From a virus: DNA of 64,000 nt. The stretch spans positions 1-64,000 of the IMG/VR virus record IMGVR_UViG_3300031718_000006. One strand, given 5' to 3'. This document shows positions 56,265-63,557 of the stretch, one piece after another (within the stretch, counting starts at the first letter, position 1; every line of letters starts with the position of its first letter). The notes under the pieces are model-generated. The model worked only from the letters and a program-made list of their open reading frames with translations, was not told the origin of the DNA and ran no database searches. Made by a program: the position numbers and the translations under genes.

Positions 56265-56691
56265 TGTGTAAGCCTTTGCAGTCCCGAATCAACTCATCCA
56301 ACCGTCCCGAACTGTCAAGGCCACATTACTATCTGTCAATAGATGATTGCAAGTAGCAATCTAGCAACACTAGAAGATATATTTCCACAGTTTCCACAGA
56401 TTGGCGCTAAAGTATGGTATTGTAATTGCTGTGAGGATAAATTCTACCCCTGCGTGCTCTATCGGATTCCCATTCGGTATGAATATTTTACACTTTGTGA
56501 ATCCTCGTGACTTATCGCGTCATCTTATCTCGTGACGCCAAAAAGTAGGAACGAAGGTAAAAACGAAAACCAAAGATAATTACGGGACTCCTAACGTAAA
56601 ACACGTCAGTAGGCTGACTGGCTCAGAAGGCTGGATTTTAGAGTCGCACAGCGCCGTTAGGAGGGTCGCGCAGCAATTTTAGGGAGGGTTT
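56265..56691. promoter_or_regulatory. 427-bp divergent control region
   Basis: No gene. It has two TTGACAG copies 21 bp apart (minus, 56312-56339), a tandem TTTCCACAG repeat (56382-56390 and 56391-56399) resembling DnaA boxes, AT-rich stretches (56371-56500), a GCGTCA/TGACGC inverted repeat near 56520, and two copies of a leader GTCGCRCAGC before the plus-strand operon. No promoter fits well on either strand. Confidence 0.45.
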
Positions 56692-56901
56692 ATGAGCAAG
56701 AAACATTTTATTGAATTGGCCAACACTATGCGGGAAACGCGGCCAATCGCTTCAGAAGATTCAGACAGGTTCAAGCAATGGATGAAGGATGTAATTGCCT
56801 TGGCTGATTTCTGCGCCCGCCAAAACTCGAATTTCAAAAGAGACCGCTGGCTAGGCTTTATCAATGGCCAGAACGGCCCAAACGGAGGAACAACAAAGTG
56901 A
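56692..56901 (+). CDS. Conserved small phage protein (69 aa)
   Basis: GGGAGGGTTT before ATG. MSKKHFIELANTMRETRPIA, ... ALADFCARQNSNFKRDRWLG and NGPNGG. The LADFCxxQNxxFxRxRWLGxIxGxxGPNGG block is frequent in phages of many hosts; function unknown. First gene of a rightward early-type operon. Confidence 0.75.
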   Translation: MSKKHFIELANTMRETRPIASEDSDRFKQWMKDVIALADFCARQNSNFKRDRWLGFINGQNGPNGGTTK

Positions 56902-57281
56902 AAGACAAACTAGGCTTTGCGGTCGGGTATCTATTCCGAACCGTCGAAGAATCTATCAGCCGACTGGCTGGTATCGAGGGACTCAAGGAAAGCGATCTCA
57001 CTAGCGAATTAGCGGAGATGCTTTCTAGGTCTCTACCACCTAAACCCGCGAAGCGGAAGCTTGAGACCGCAGACCCTTTTCCTGTGAAACGCACAGCGAA
57101 AAAGGCAAAGATCAAGCGTGGCCCAATCGTGCAAGCGGTCTGCCGTAAGTGCGGATTCACTGCACCAAATCGTGCGGAGATAACGCGGCACTATAACCTT
57201 GAACACCGAACCTATCCCAAGGGTGGATGGGGTTTGGGTAAGAAAGGCGCAACCAAGAAACGTATCCAATTAGTTGCGTAA
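56898..57281 (+). CDS. C2H2-type zinc finger protein (127 aa)
   Basis: GTG start overlaps the previous stop (GTGA). Helical N-terminus (GYLFRTVEESISRLAG), basic middle (KRTAKKAKIKRG), then CRKCGFTAPNRAEITRHYNLEH, a classic C2H2 finger, and a Lys/Gly tail. Basic and finger-bearing, so likely to bind nucleic acid, for example a Ros/MucR-like regulator. Confidence 0.65.
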   Translation: MKDKLGFAVGYLFRTVEESISRLAGIEGLKESDLTSELAEMLSRSLPPKPAKRKLETADPFPVKRTAKKAKIKRGPIVQAVCRKCGFTAPNRAEITRHYNLEHRTYPKGGWGLGKKGATKKRIQLVA

Positions 57282-57315
57282 GACCAATTCCAAAATTGAG
57301 AAGGAGTCTAAAAAC

Positions 57316-57768
57316 ATGCCAACATCACTGAGTATCGTGAAGAAGTTTTTCCCAAATGTTTCATCTGTGGCAGACGCTAAAAAGCCCGTCCATGTCGAAG
57401 TGACCAAGAAAGATTCTTCGTCTTCGACAGTCAAGAATCACAAAGGCTGTGCAATGGCCGTAGCCTGCAAACGCACATTCAAGCTCGATGGCGTGATTAT
57501 CTCAGTCAATCGAGCCTATCTCGTGCAAGGCGACAAAGCGGTCAGGTACTCATTGCCGGAATCTGTTTCAAGGGAAGTGGTTTCCTTTGACCGTCAGGCA
57601 GGCTTTGCCGAGGGTGAATACGCTTTAGTCGTTCCGCCCAAGAGTAGGCCGTCAACGAAACGGCCCAAAGACATGAAGCGGCACGGCGAATCGGAGGGTT
57701 ATGAGCCTACCTTCCACCATCACACCGATGGAATCCGCGCCGCGATAGGTAGCAAAAATGCCGTCTAG
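57316..57768 (+). CDS. Hypothetical basic protein (150 aa)
   Basis: ATG 57316 with GAAGGAGTCTAA in front, near-identical to the late leader. MPTSLSIVKKFFPNVSSVAD, a beta-rich middle (FKLDGVIISVNRAYLVQGDK) and a basic tail (KRPKDMKRHGESEGYEP) ending in HHH. No family recognised. Confidence 0.6.
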   Translation: MPTSLSIVKKFFPNVSSVADAKKPVHVEVTKKDSSSSTVKNHKGCAMAVACKRTFKLDGVIISVNRAYLVQGDKAVRYSLPESVSREVVSFDRQAGFAEGEYALVVPPKSRPSTKRPKDMKRHGESEGYEPTFHHHTDGIRAAIGSKNAV

Positions 57769-57934
57769 CGAGTGGTACTGCCCGAAGTGTGGGGAGGAAT
57801 TAGTCGAGGTTCGTCTCGATGAAGGCGATTTTCCGTCTTACCTGTCTTGTGCGATCCGCTACACAATCCACGGGACAGGCGCGGATGGCTCATTGTTTGT
57901 CATGGGCGCAGAAACATTGAAGATTACATTTTGA
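57758..57934 (+). CDS. Small zinc-binding protein (58 aa)
   Basis: ATG lies inside the end of the previous gene. MPSSEWYCPKCGEELVEVRL ... LSCAIRYTIHGTGADG. One CPKCG pair and a later Cys/His might bind zinc. Not reported in the longer open frames because it is short. Confidence 0.5.
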   Translation: MPSSEWYCPKCGEELVEVRLDEGDFPSYLSCAIRYTIHGTGADGSLFVMGAETLKITF

Positions 57935-57948
57935 AAGGACGGGAAAAC

Positions 57949-58200
57949 ATGAAACAAGAACAGACATTAGGCCGCGCTATTGCCACCTTACGTGCAAGCA
58001 AAGGTATTAGACAGCAAGACTTGGCTAAAAAGATCGGCGCTGGGGCTTCGCATATCTCACTCATTGAAGCGGGGAAACGTGAGCCATCTTTGGCGCTATT
58101 GCGGAAACTCGCTCATGCACTTGAAACCCCATTGGATGAACTCTTGGGACTATCCCAAAAGCTTGCCAGTGGGCAAAGAATCACAAATGGCAGGCATTAA
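57949..58200 (+). CDS. XRE-type HTH regulator (83 aa)
   Basis: ATG 57949, AAAGGACGGG before it. LGRAIATLRASKGIRQQDLA, KKIGAGASHISLIEAGKREP, LALLRKLAHALETPLDELLG: a complete Cro/CI-type HTH. A longer frame to 57847 overlaps the previous gene and is wrong. Probably the repressor of this rightward cluster. Confidence 0.85.
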   Translation: MKQEQTLGRAIATLRASKGIRQQDLAKKIGAGASHISLIEAGKREPSLALLRKLAHALETPLDELLGLSQKLASGQRITNGRH

Positions 58201-58252
58201 GGTCAGACGAGAGAGTCGCACAGCAACTTAACGGGTTGGGAGGCCCGAAAAC

Positions 58253-58495
58253 ATGAAACTCAGGGGAGAATTACGTTCAAATCCGACCATGCGCGAGATT
58301 CAGGTTATCGCCTTGGTTGCGCTGGGGTTTGAGAGCGTTGGAATCGCACAGCGGTTAGGCATCACCCTCAAAACCGTGGAAACTCACCGCACTAACGTCT
58401 ACCGCCGCATGAACTTTAAATCAGTTGTCGATATTGCCCATTGGGCGCTGGCAAAAGGAATCGTTGAAAACAAGTACCAGGGAGGCCTACTGTGA
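58253..58495 (+). CDS. LuxR/GerE-type HTH protein (80 aa)
   Basis: LRSNPTMREIQVIALVALGF, ESVGIAQRLGITLKTVETHR, TNVYRRMNFKSVVDIAHWAL. This is a stand-alone LuxR DNA-binding domain with no sensor part. GGGAGG precedes the ATG. A GAGTCGCACAGC leader copy stands 28 bases upstream. Confidence 0.85.
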   Translation: MKLRGELRSNPTMREIQVIALVALGFESVGIAQRLGITLKTVETHRTNVYRRMNFKSVVDIAHWALAKGIVENKYQGGLL

Positions 58496-58731
58496 CCAGA
58501 GGCAAAATGCTTAAATTGCGCTTGAATGATCTCTCTAAATACCCCGCTGGCTTGCCTAGGAGCGCCTCTGACGAGTTCCTGCGCTCCCGCTGGGTCTTTA
58601 CCCCTACCGAATCGCTAGAATCGAAACCTGGCGTGTTTCGCTCATGGAAAATCCCCGCCCTGATCGTCGGCGGGGTCATCTTCTGGTTCCTAGTCAGTTA
58701 CCTAAGCCACCATCTGCTCTGGTTGGGATGA
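58492..58731 (+). CDS. Membrane protein (79 aa)
   Basis: GTG start overlaps the previous stop (GTGA). Basic N-terminal half (GKMLKLRLNDLSKYPAGL), then one span (IPALIVGGVIFWFLVSYL). Last gene of the rightward group; overlaps a minus-strand HTH gene tail to tail. Confidence 0.55.
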   Translation: MTRGKMLKLRLNDLSKYPAGLPRSASDEFLRSRWVFTPTESLESKPGVFRSWKIPALIVGGVIFWFLVSYLSHHLLWLG

Positions 58732-58834
58732 TTTCGCGGAGTTCGTTCAAGATATGCGATACGTGAGAACTACTCACTCCAAACCTGATTGCAATGCGGT
58801 TGGCTTTCACGCCTTTGCGGGCTAACTCCAGCAT
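58694..58834 (-). CDS. Resolvase-type HTH protein, start unclear (46 aa from ATG)
   Basis: MLELARKGVKANRIAIRFGV, SSSHVSHILNELREIIPTRA: a Hin-like helix-turn-helix. Upstream in frame is SPGRPSTSADKLK, a GRP minor-groove arm as in resolvases, so the real product likely starts further up, yet the frame has only GTA codons before its stop. Either a non-standard start, a -1 shift from the gene at 58876, or a remnant. Confidence 0.5.
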   Translation of the reverse strand: MLELARKGVKANRIAIRFGVSSSHVSHILNELREIIPTRADGGLGN

Positions 58835-58875
58835 TTTCAGCTTGTCAGCCGAAGTAGAAGGCCGCCCCGGTGAAT

Positions 58876-59079
58876 CTACGGATCGGCGGGATGGGCGCGG
58901 TTGTACTCGGCTTGCAGCTCTGCGGCCTTCGCGTGTGCTTTAGAGCAGCCGAGAATTCCTGACTCGATGACCGTCTCCGAAGTTTCGTCTTTGTTCCGCC
59001 GCGAGCGCACAATGCGATACGTCCACGATTCCGGGATGGCGCGGTAGCGGGCGAGAGTGGCGTCGAGATCGTCGCTCAT
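58876..59079 (-). CDS. Small hypothetical protein (67 aa)
   Basis: ATG 59079: MSDDLDATLARYRAIPESWT ... TVIESGILGCSKAHAKAAEL. Helix, strand, helix. Follows the 76-aa gene by nine bases. No family recognised. Confidence 0.55.
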   Translation of the reverse strand: MSDDLDATLARYRAIPESWTYRIVRSRRNKDETSETVIESGILGCSKAHAKAAELQAEYNRAHPADP

Positions 59080-59087
59080 ACGAGTTT

Positions 59088-59318
59088 TTAGCCGCCTAAC
59101 TCCTGAAAGATGTACCGGACGCGTTCCCAATAAGGCAGAGAGCGGTGATCTTCGGAGAGGTTGGGATTGTATGCGAGTCTTTGCGCTTCAGCCCATTTGC
59201 CGGGATAGGCTGCAATGTTCAGCCCTTCTTTCGCGGCAGATTCTCGTCCCGCTTCCCTTCGTGCTTGACAGCGATCACAAGTGCAACCCGGATCGTGCGG
59301 CCCAATTCCTAGTGACAT
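59088..59318 (-). CDS. Small Cys-containing phage protein (76 aa)
   Basis: MSLGIGPHDPGCTCDRCQAR ... LPYWERVRYIFQELGG. CTCDRC may form a zinc site. AAGGAGAAGG precedes the ATG. Unknown function. Confidence 0.55.
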   Translation of the reverse strand: MSLGIGPHDPGCTCDRCQARREAGRESAAKEGLNIAAYPGKWAEAQRLAYNPNLSEDHRSLPYWERVRYIFQELGG

Positions 59319-59503
59319 AGCCTTCTCCTTAGCCCTTGATTCCGTTGGCAGACCCAGTGACTAGCGCCGTTCCAAGGTTCGCCGTCTCGCTCGATTCGGT
59401 CATCCCGCCACGCTGCTCCCATTCCTCTACGGCGTTGATGCTCAAAGGTGGCATTCCCCAAGGCCAGCGGCTTCCCGCAGAGGCAGCAGCGCCTGTCCTT
59501 CAT
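59309..59503 (-). CDS. HNH-like conserved phage protein (64 aa)
   Basis: ATG 59503 overlaps the previous stop (ATGA). RRCCLCGKPLALGNATFEHQ, RDDRIERDGEPWNGASHWVC, QRNQG. The CxxC...EH...DDRI...H..C arrangement resembles short HNH or zinc-knot proteins of phages; catalytic status unclear. Confidence 0.6.
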   Translation of the reverse strand: MKDRRCCLCGKPLALGNATFEHQRRRGMGAAWRDDRIERDGEPWNGASHWVCQRNQGLRRRLCH

Positions 59504-59910
59504 TTCGCGCTGTACCCTTCCCACTCAAAATTCGCCCACAATCGCCCGTCTGCCCTCCGGCCATAGTCGTTGACGTAAATCACCAGCGAGTTGCCGCCGA
59601 TCGTCACAGGCTCAAGCCAGCCGAGGCGGAGGTCTACGTAGGCGAAGGTTTGACCGCTGCCCGTCATCACCGCTACCACCAGGCGATGGATTCCCTTGTT
59701 CCAGTCATCCTCATTGCCATAAAATGTCATCGCCCATTTTGGCTGCTGGCTCTTAAGAGTCAAGCAATAGTCAGTATGGCCTTGCGCGGTTGCAGGATCG
59801 GCCCAGAGATGGCGACGGTGAGTTAGCGATCCGCAGGTTGGAGTGGGCACGCTGGACTGTGCATAGGCCGTTGAGATGGCCAGTAGGATGAGCGCCAAGT
59901 ATTTAGTCAT
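59500..59910 (-). CDS. Exported protein with signal peptide (136 aa)
   Basis: ATG 59910 with TCGGAG before it. MTKYLALILLAISTAYAQSS is a signal peptide (AYA-Q). The mature part has two Cys, strands (WAMTFYGNEDDWNKGIHRLV, AYVDLRLGWLEPVTIGG, LVIYVNDYGRRADGRLWANF). No enzyme motif. A secreted or periplasmic protein from an early region is unusual; superinfection exclusion is one thought. Confidence 0.55.
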   Translation of the reverse strand: MTKYLALILLAISTAYAQSSVPTPTCGSLTHRRHLWADPATAQGHTDYCLTLKSQQPKWAMTFYGNEDDWNKGIHRLVVAVMTGSGQTFAYVDLRLGWLEPVTIGGNSLVIYVNDYGRRADGRLWANFEWEGYSAK

Positions 59911-60077
59911 GGTTTCTCCGATTGATACTTTGCGGTTAGCGCCGCATCGCATATAGCTATTTCCGCGCGCGAATGACTCATGCAGGGCTTGCCGCAAATC
60001 TCACACGGAACATAATCCCAATCGGTTTCCTGCATCGACTGCAATAATTCTTGAGCATCTTTGGCGGTCAATCGCAT
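59907..60077 (-). CDS. Small Cys-rich protein (56 aa)
   Basis: MRLTAKDAQELLQSMQETDW, then VPCEICGKPCMSHSRAEIAI. Start ATG 60077 is favoured over 60083 by the spacing to AGGGG. Ends in an overlap with the exported protein gene. Confidence 0.5.
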   Translation of the reverse strand: MRLTAKDAQELLQSMQETDWDYVPCEICGKPCMSHSRAEIAICDAALTAKYQSEKP

Positions 60078-60121
60078 CTGCATACCCCTGCGAGAATGAG
60101 CGATAGCAGTAGAGTCTTCAT
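60068..60121 (-). CDS. 17-aa hydrophobic leader-like peptide
   Basis: MKTLLLSLILAGVCRCD. It overlaps the previous stop (ATGA) and the next gene's start. The shape is that of a signal sequence cut short; no lipobox. Could be a leader peptide or small membrane toxin-like peptide. Confidence 0.35.
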   Translation of the reverse strand: MKTLLLSLILAGVCRCD

Positions 60122-60312
60122 ATCTTTGCGAGTTTTTCCTTCATGCGTTTATCGAGATCGGTTTTAGCCGTGTGCGCCAGTCGAAATTGCATACAGCCGT
60201 CCCACGGAGCTTTAGAATCGCCGCAAACTCGGCACTTACCGTCCTTTGCGTGTCGCTTGCGCCAGTCCCCGCATTCGCAAACATCGTCGGGCGACAGTAG
60301 GGTCTTAATCAT
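60118..60312 (-). CDS. Small zinc-binding protein (64 aa)
   Basis: MIKTLLSPDDVCECGDWRKR, CRVCGDSKAPWDGC. Two CxxC-type pairs and a final Cys. The start overlaps the preceding stop. Unknown function. Confidence 0.55.
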   Translation of the reverse strand: MIKTLLSPDDVCECGDWRKRHAKDGKCRVCGDSKAPWDGCMQFRLAHTAKTDLDKRMKEKLAKI

Positions 60313-60530
60313 GGTTTCCTCGCCAAAATTTGCGCCGCTTCTTCACATGCGGAGCACGCGTCGGGGTTGAAGTCGTGATTCCGTAACGCCTGATGACGCA
60401 ACGCTTTAACCGCCGCGCATGGAAAACACAGCGAAGAATCTATGCACGCCTTGTTTTCGCAATCAGAAGTGTCACAATTCGGCCATTCGTCGATATACAC
60501 TCTGTCGAAATGCAATCCGTTTGCGCTCAT
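60309..60530 (-). CDS. Cys-rich hypothetical protein (73 aa)
   Basis: ATG 60530 with AAAGGAGCC. NCDTSDCENKACIDSSLCFP, then CSACEEAAQ near the end: nine cysteines. May bind metal or form a disulphide-rich fold. No family recognised. Confidence 0.5.
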   Translation of the reverse strand: MSANGLHFDRVYIDEWPNCDTSDCENKACIDSSLCFPCAAVKALRHQALRNHDFNPDACSACEEAAQILARKP

Positions 60531-60640
60531 CTCGGCTCCTTTGTCTCCGCCCAAAATTCGCACTCGTTAAATTCAGTCCGCTCGGTGCGCCCCCGGACTA
60601 GATCAGACCTGATGGTGGATATGTCTCTGACATTGGGCAT
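60527..60640 (-). CDS. 37-aa hypothetical protein
   Basis: MPNVRDISTIRSDLVRGRTE ... CEFWAETKEPR. ATG overlaps the previous stop (TGATG) with AAAGGCAGG in front, and its own stop overlaps the next start (ATGA). No family recognised. Confidence 0.5.
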   Translation of the reverse strand: MPNVRDISTIRSDLVRGRTERTEFNECEFWAETKEPR

Positions 60641-60978
60641 CACCTGCCTTTCGTCTCCGCCTTCCCTATCTCCGTAGCACGCAACTCGTTGATTCTGTAT
60701 GAGATTTTGTCGCGCAAGTCGATTAACGCTTCGAGAGACAAGGCGTTCAATGCGGGCTGCACGGTATTCTCGAAATTGTGCTCCGCCCCGCCTCCGGCTG
60801 CTTCCTCTCGCTCCGGCAGGCTCACCGCTGGGGATGCGGCCTCGGCTGGCTCGGCTACCAATTTCGTACAGACCGCCGACCATCTTCCGCCGCCTAAGTC
60901 GTGCATCCACTTCAACGGGATCGCCGCGATAGGTTGTGCAATCGGTTCACCGCAATGTTTACACCGCGTCTCAGCCAT
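60640..60978 (-). CDS. Hypothetical protein with N-terminal zinc pair
   Basis: 112 aa from ATG 60978 (MAETRCKHCGEPIAQPIAAI); an in-frame ATG at 61059 has a nearly identical leader (GGGGGCGGGG). The two starts share a duplicated ribosome site. End is helical (NALSLEALIDLRDKISYRIN). No family recognised. Confidence 0.5.
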   Translation of the reverse strand: MAETRCKHCGEPIAQPIAAIPLKWMHDLGGGRWSAVCTKLVAEPAEAASPAVSLPEREEAAGGGAEHNFENTVQPALNALSLEALIDLRDKISYRINELRATEIGKAETKGR

Positions 60979-61089
60979 CTTCCCCGCCCCCTCAAAAGTC
61001 GTTGATCGTGGATCGTCGCAAGGTATCCCGCAATCCGCTGGTAGGTTCGTTATCGCCATCGCCCCGCCCCCTTGGTATCGCCGCTCATC

Positions 61090-61188
61090 TCAGTTCCCGC
61101 CTTTCTCCTGAACTTCTTTAAGAGTTACATCGTCGGCTTCAACCCATTCAACTGGTTGAGTTGTCGGACGATTTCGGATGTTGCTCAA
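61090..61188 (-). CDS. Possible 32-aa protein inside gene overlap
   Basis: TTG start, reads MSNIRNRPTTQPVEWVEADD, then VTLKEVQEKGGN. Its first half overlaps the end of the gene at 61148. No ribosome site. Coding is suggested by the natural-looking product only. Confidence 0.3.
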   Translation of the reverse strand: MSNIRNRPTTQPVEWVEADDVTLKEVQEKGGN

Positions 61189-61426
61189 TCAGGTATCTAA
61201 ATTTCTTAACATCGGCGCTGTGCAGACCTAGTTTGTCCCAAAGCACTTCCAATTCAATCTTCAGCTCTACTCGCGTAACCTCTATCGCCAGTCGGATTCC
61301 GCGCTCAATCGACTCCTTCACGGCTTTATCTGTCCATTTTGTTTCCGCGAAAATGCGTTCCGCCACTTCCCGTATCCCGTCAGCCGTTGGACTGTCCCCC
61401 CTTCTGCGTGGCCCGTTTATGTCCAT
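61148..61426 (-). CDS. Hypothetical helical protein (92 aa)
   Basis: Helical: IREVAERIFAETKWTDKAVK, GIRLAIEVTRVELKIELEVL. From ATG 61426 it overlaps the membrane gene by 47 bases; a GTG at 61363 would avoid that. No family recognised. Confidence 0.5.
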   Translation of the reverse strand: MDINGPRRRGDSPTADGIREVAERIFAETKWTDKAVKESIERGIRLAIEVTRVELKIELEVLWDKLGLHSADVKKFRYLIEQHPKSSDNSTS

Positions 61427-61589
61427 CGCGTAGGTAAATCAATGCCACGCCAACGCTAACTGGTAGCCCTAATCCAATCGACATCCACTCGGCCATTGAC
61501 TGCTTTACCCAAAATTCAAGCCAGAGCGATCCGATGTATAAGCCGAATGGAATGCAAACAACAATAATCGCAGCGTTAAGGAATTTCAT
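61380..61589 (-). CDS. Two-span membrane protein (69 aa)
   Basis: AAIIVVCIPFGLYIGSLWLE and IGLGLPVSVGVALIYL spans, basic tail (GHKRATQKGG). ATG overlaps the previous stop (ATGA). Unknown role. Confidence 0.6.
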   Translation of the reverse strand: MKFLNAAIIVVCIPFGLYIGSLWLEFWVKQSMAEWMSIGLGLPVSVGVALIYLRDGHKRATQKGGQSNG

Positions 61590-62530
61590 ACCGCCCCCTT
61601 CTGCTCAGGTGCCGCCGCTTTCTGCCTCCCCGGATTGAAGGTTTGTTTATCGCCGTGGAAGTAACAATAATGCTCCCGAGGAGTCCTTCCGCAATTGGCG
61701 CAGGCATGGCCACTAGCCCGCAAAGCGTCGTTAATCAGGTCGAAAGAATCTCTCGGCTCCCATCCGCCCATCACAAAACGGTCGTAAAGTTCACGTGCAA
61801 GATAGACAACTACATCTTCGCTTTCGAGCGAAATGTTTCTCACCTCTTTCCCTTTTTCAGACGCTGGAGGTGCAGGGAGTGGCATCCAGTGAGTGACCGT
61901 GTGCAATGTCTCTGTCTCGCTGTCGATTCCATAAGAACGAACAGTTGCCCAAGATTGATTATCGGTGAAGAAATCGGCGGTAGAAACTCCGTCCTCATCC
62001 ACAATCAAATATTCATCGTTGGAATTGGGTAACTGCTCCTCCACGCGGACCCACCCTGTCTCTCGCGGGGCCGTGCGCCGGATCGCTCCTAAGACCGCAG
62101 GCATAATCGCGTGCGTAATGATCGATTCAAACTCGCCAGCGTTTAAGTCCTTCGACAGCCGCAAAAGAACCTTCTCAACTTCTTCGTAGGCCGCTCCCGG
62201 ACTCTGAGGAGACACGCCAGCATACTCGAAGCATTTGTCATATGTTCGCCCGCAGTCTGGACATTCCTGTTGGGGCACGGATTCAGGTTTGATAATCGCG
62301 CTGTGGTAGGCCGCGCCCAATTCCTCTTTGCTGGCATTCGGATCGGCAAGTACCATTTGAGCCTCGGCGGGATAAGCGACTGAAACCTGAGGCGGTTTTA
62401 CAATTTCATCGACTGCCCTAGCTGCCGTCGCCATACGTTTCCGAAGTTCCGCGTTTTCCTTGCGGAGTTCTTCGACAGTCGGCGGATTATAAGGCACCCA
62501 ACTTCCCGGTTGCTGCGCTTCCTTGCTCAT
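61586..62530 (-). CDS. DUF551-containing protein with zinc ends
   Basis: 314 aa. N-terminal helix (EELRKENAELRKRMATAA), a CPDCGRTYDKC site, the DUF551 core (GWVRVEEQLPNSNDEYLIVD ... VTHWMPLPAPP) and a C-terminal CANCGRTPREHYCYFHG zinc finger. DUF551 domains are common in phages with unknown function; three modules fused make this one long. Confidence 0.75.
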   Translation of the reverse strand: MSKEAQQPGSWVPYNPPTVEELRKENAELRKRMATAARAVDEIVKPPQVSVAYPAEAQMVLADPNASKEELGAAYHSAIIKPESVPQQECPDCGRTYDKCFEYAGVSPQSPGAAYEEVEKVLLRLSKDLNAGEFESIITHAIMPAVLGAIRRTAPRETGWVRVEEQLPNSNDEYLIVDEDGVSTADFFTDNQSWATVRSYGIDSETETLHTVTHWMPLPAPPASEKGKEVRNISLESEDVVVYLARELYDRFVMGGWEPRDSFDLINDALRASGHACANCGRTPREHYCYFHGDKQTFNPGRQKAAAPEQKGAV

Positions 62531-62754
62531 CACTTTGCCTCCGCCAAAGGTTCAAAATTCGCCTCAAAGTAGGCTTGTGCGACCAACCAGCGATCATCAT
62601 GATTCGCCGGGTTGCGTGCGATCTTGTCGCCGAGTTTAGGTGAACCGTTTGACTGATCCGCTGCACTGATAGAAACGCTGTGCATGTCGAATCCCGGCTC
62701 CCAATCGGCCATTTCTGCTATCTGCGTGCGGCGATATTTCTGATACTTGCTCAT
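62530..62754 (-). CDS. Conserved phage protein (74 aa)
   Basis: ATG 62754 with GGGAGGAGAG. KYQKYRRTQIAEMADWEPGF, VSISAADQSNGSPKLGDKIA, RNPANHDDRWLVAQAYFEAN. The xxYRRTQIAEMR...VSISxADxxxGSPxxGDMIARNPxNHxDxWLVA pattern is widespread in phages; function unknown. Confidence 0.75.
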   Translation of the reverse strand: MSKYQKYRRTQIAEMADWEPGFDMHSVSISAADQSNGSPKLGDKIARNPANHDDRWLVAQAYFEANFEPLAEAK

Positions 62755-62795
62755 TGCTCTCCTCCCAGCCCCATCGAATAAAAATCGTTTTCGTT

Positions 62796-63377
62796 TCACA
62801 ATCCCTCGCCCGAAATAGAGGCTTCTGGGTCCCTACCCTCAATCTGCTTGCTCGTGGCAAGATTGGAGAAAAATAGCTTAGGGGCATCGGTGTACGGCTC
62901 TCTGACAGGATGCGCTGGATTTCCCTTTTTGGTTTCACGAATGCAGAATATGTCGCGGAAGTACAGACTGCCGATGACTTCCAGTGCGCGCCCCGGACAC
63001 AATTCAGCGCCGTCACCCCACGCGCATACAATCGTATTGGCGGCTCGGGCTTCGCGGTCTACGTGCAACCCGTTGTCTTCCCCAAGGGCCAAGGCGTAGT
63101 CAGTTTCCAATAGCTTCGCAAGGTCTTTCGGCTGCGTAGCGCGATAGGCGAACAGGTTGGTCACCACAAGTCCTGAGAATCCCCATCGCTTTGCGAATCC
63201 CACGCACCGCCGAATCGTGGCATCGTCGAATACGTCATCCGCCGTGGACGGGTTGAGCATGATGAAATTAACCACGCCGCCATCGCCCATCCAACTTCGC
63301 CGCAAAACGTACCGATGATTCCCCCATCTTGCCCCTCCCTTGCTACCTATGCGCCCCCGCTGCTCAATACGTATCAT
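62796..63377 (-). CDS. DUF1643 protein
   Basis: 193 aa. HRYVLRRSWMGDGGVVNFIM, LNPSTADDVFDDATIRRCVG, GLVVTNLFAYRATQPKDLAK, IVCAWGDGAE. The YRYxLxRxW...FIMLNPSTAD...VNLFAxRATxP order is diagnostic of DUF1643, a family found in phages and near DNA-modification genes. Start ATG 63377 lacks a good ribosome site; no better one exists. Confidence 0.8.
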   Translation of the reverse strand: MIRIEQRGRIGSKGGARWGNHRYVLRRSWMGDGGVVNFIMLNPSTADDVFDDATIRRCVGFAKRWGFSGLVVTNLFAYRATQPKDLAKLLETDYALALGEDNGLHVDREARAANTIVCAWGDGAELCPGRALEVIGSLYFRDIFCIRETKKGNPAHPVREPYTDAPKLFFSNLATSKQIEGRDPEASISGEGL

Positions 63378-63510
63378 CCAGTACGGATTGAATCGTATTG
63401 GCAACCTTCGTGGTTACATCATCGTCGTCATCTATTAGCCCCGCCGCAACAAGACGACTCACGATCAGGTCTATTTGTGCCTCAATCAACTGACGTTTTT
63501 CTCGCATCAT
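63364..63510 (-). CDS. Small helical protein (48 aa)
   Basis: GGGAGAAGGTG before two ATGs. REKRQLIEAQIDLIVSRLVA, then a five-Asp turn and VTTKVANTIQSVLDD. It ends inside the next gene's start. No family recognised. Confidence 0.5.
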   Translation of the reverse strand: MMREKRQLIEAQIDLIVSRLVAAGLIDDDDDVTTKVANTIQSVLDDTY

Positions 63511-63557
63511 AATTCACCTTCTCCCTTCAACTCGCTGCTACCTATGCGCTCCACTAG

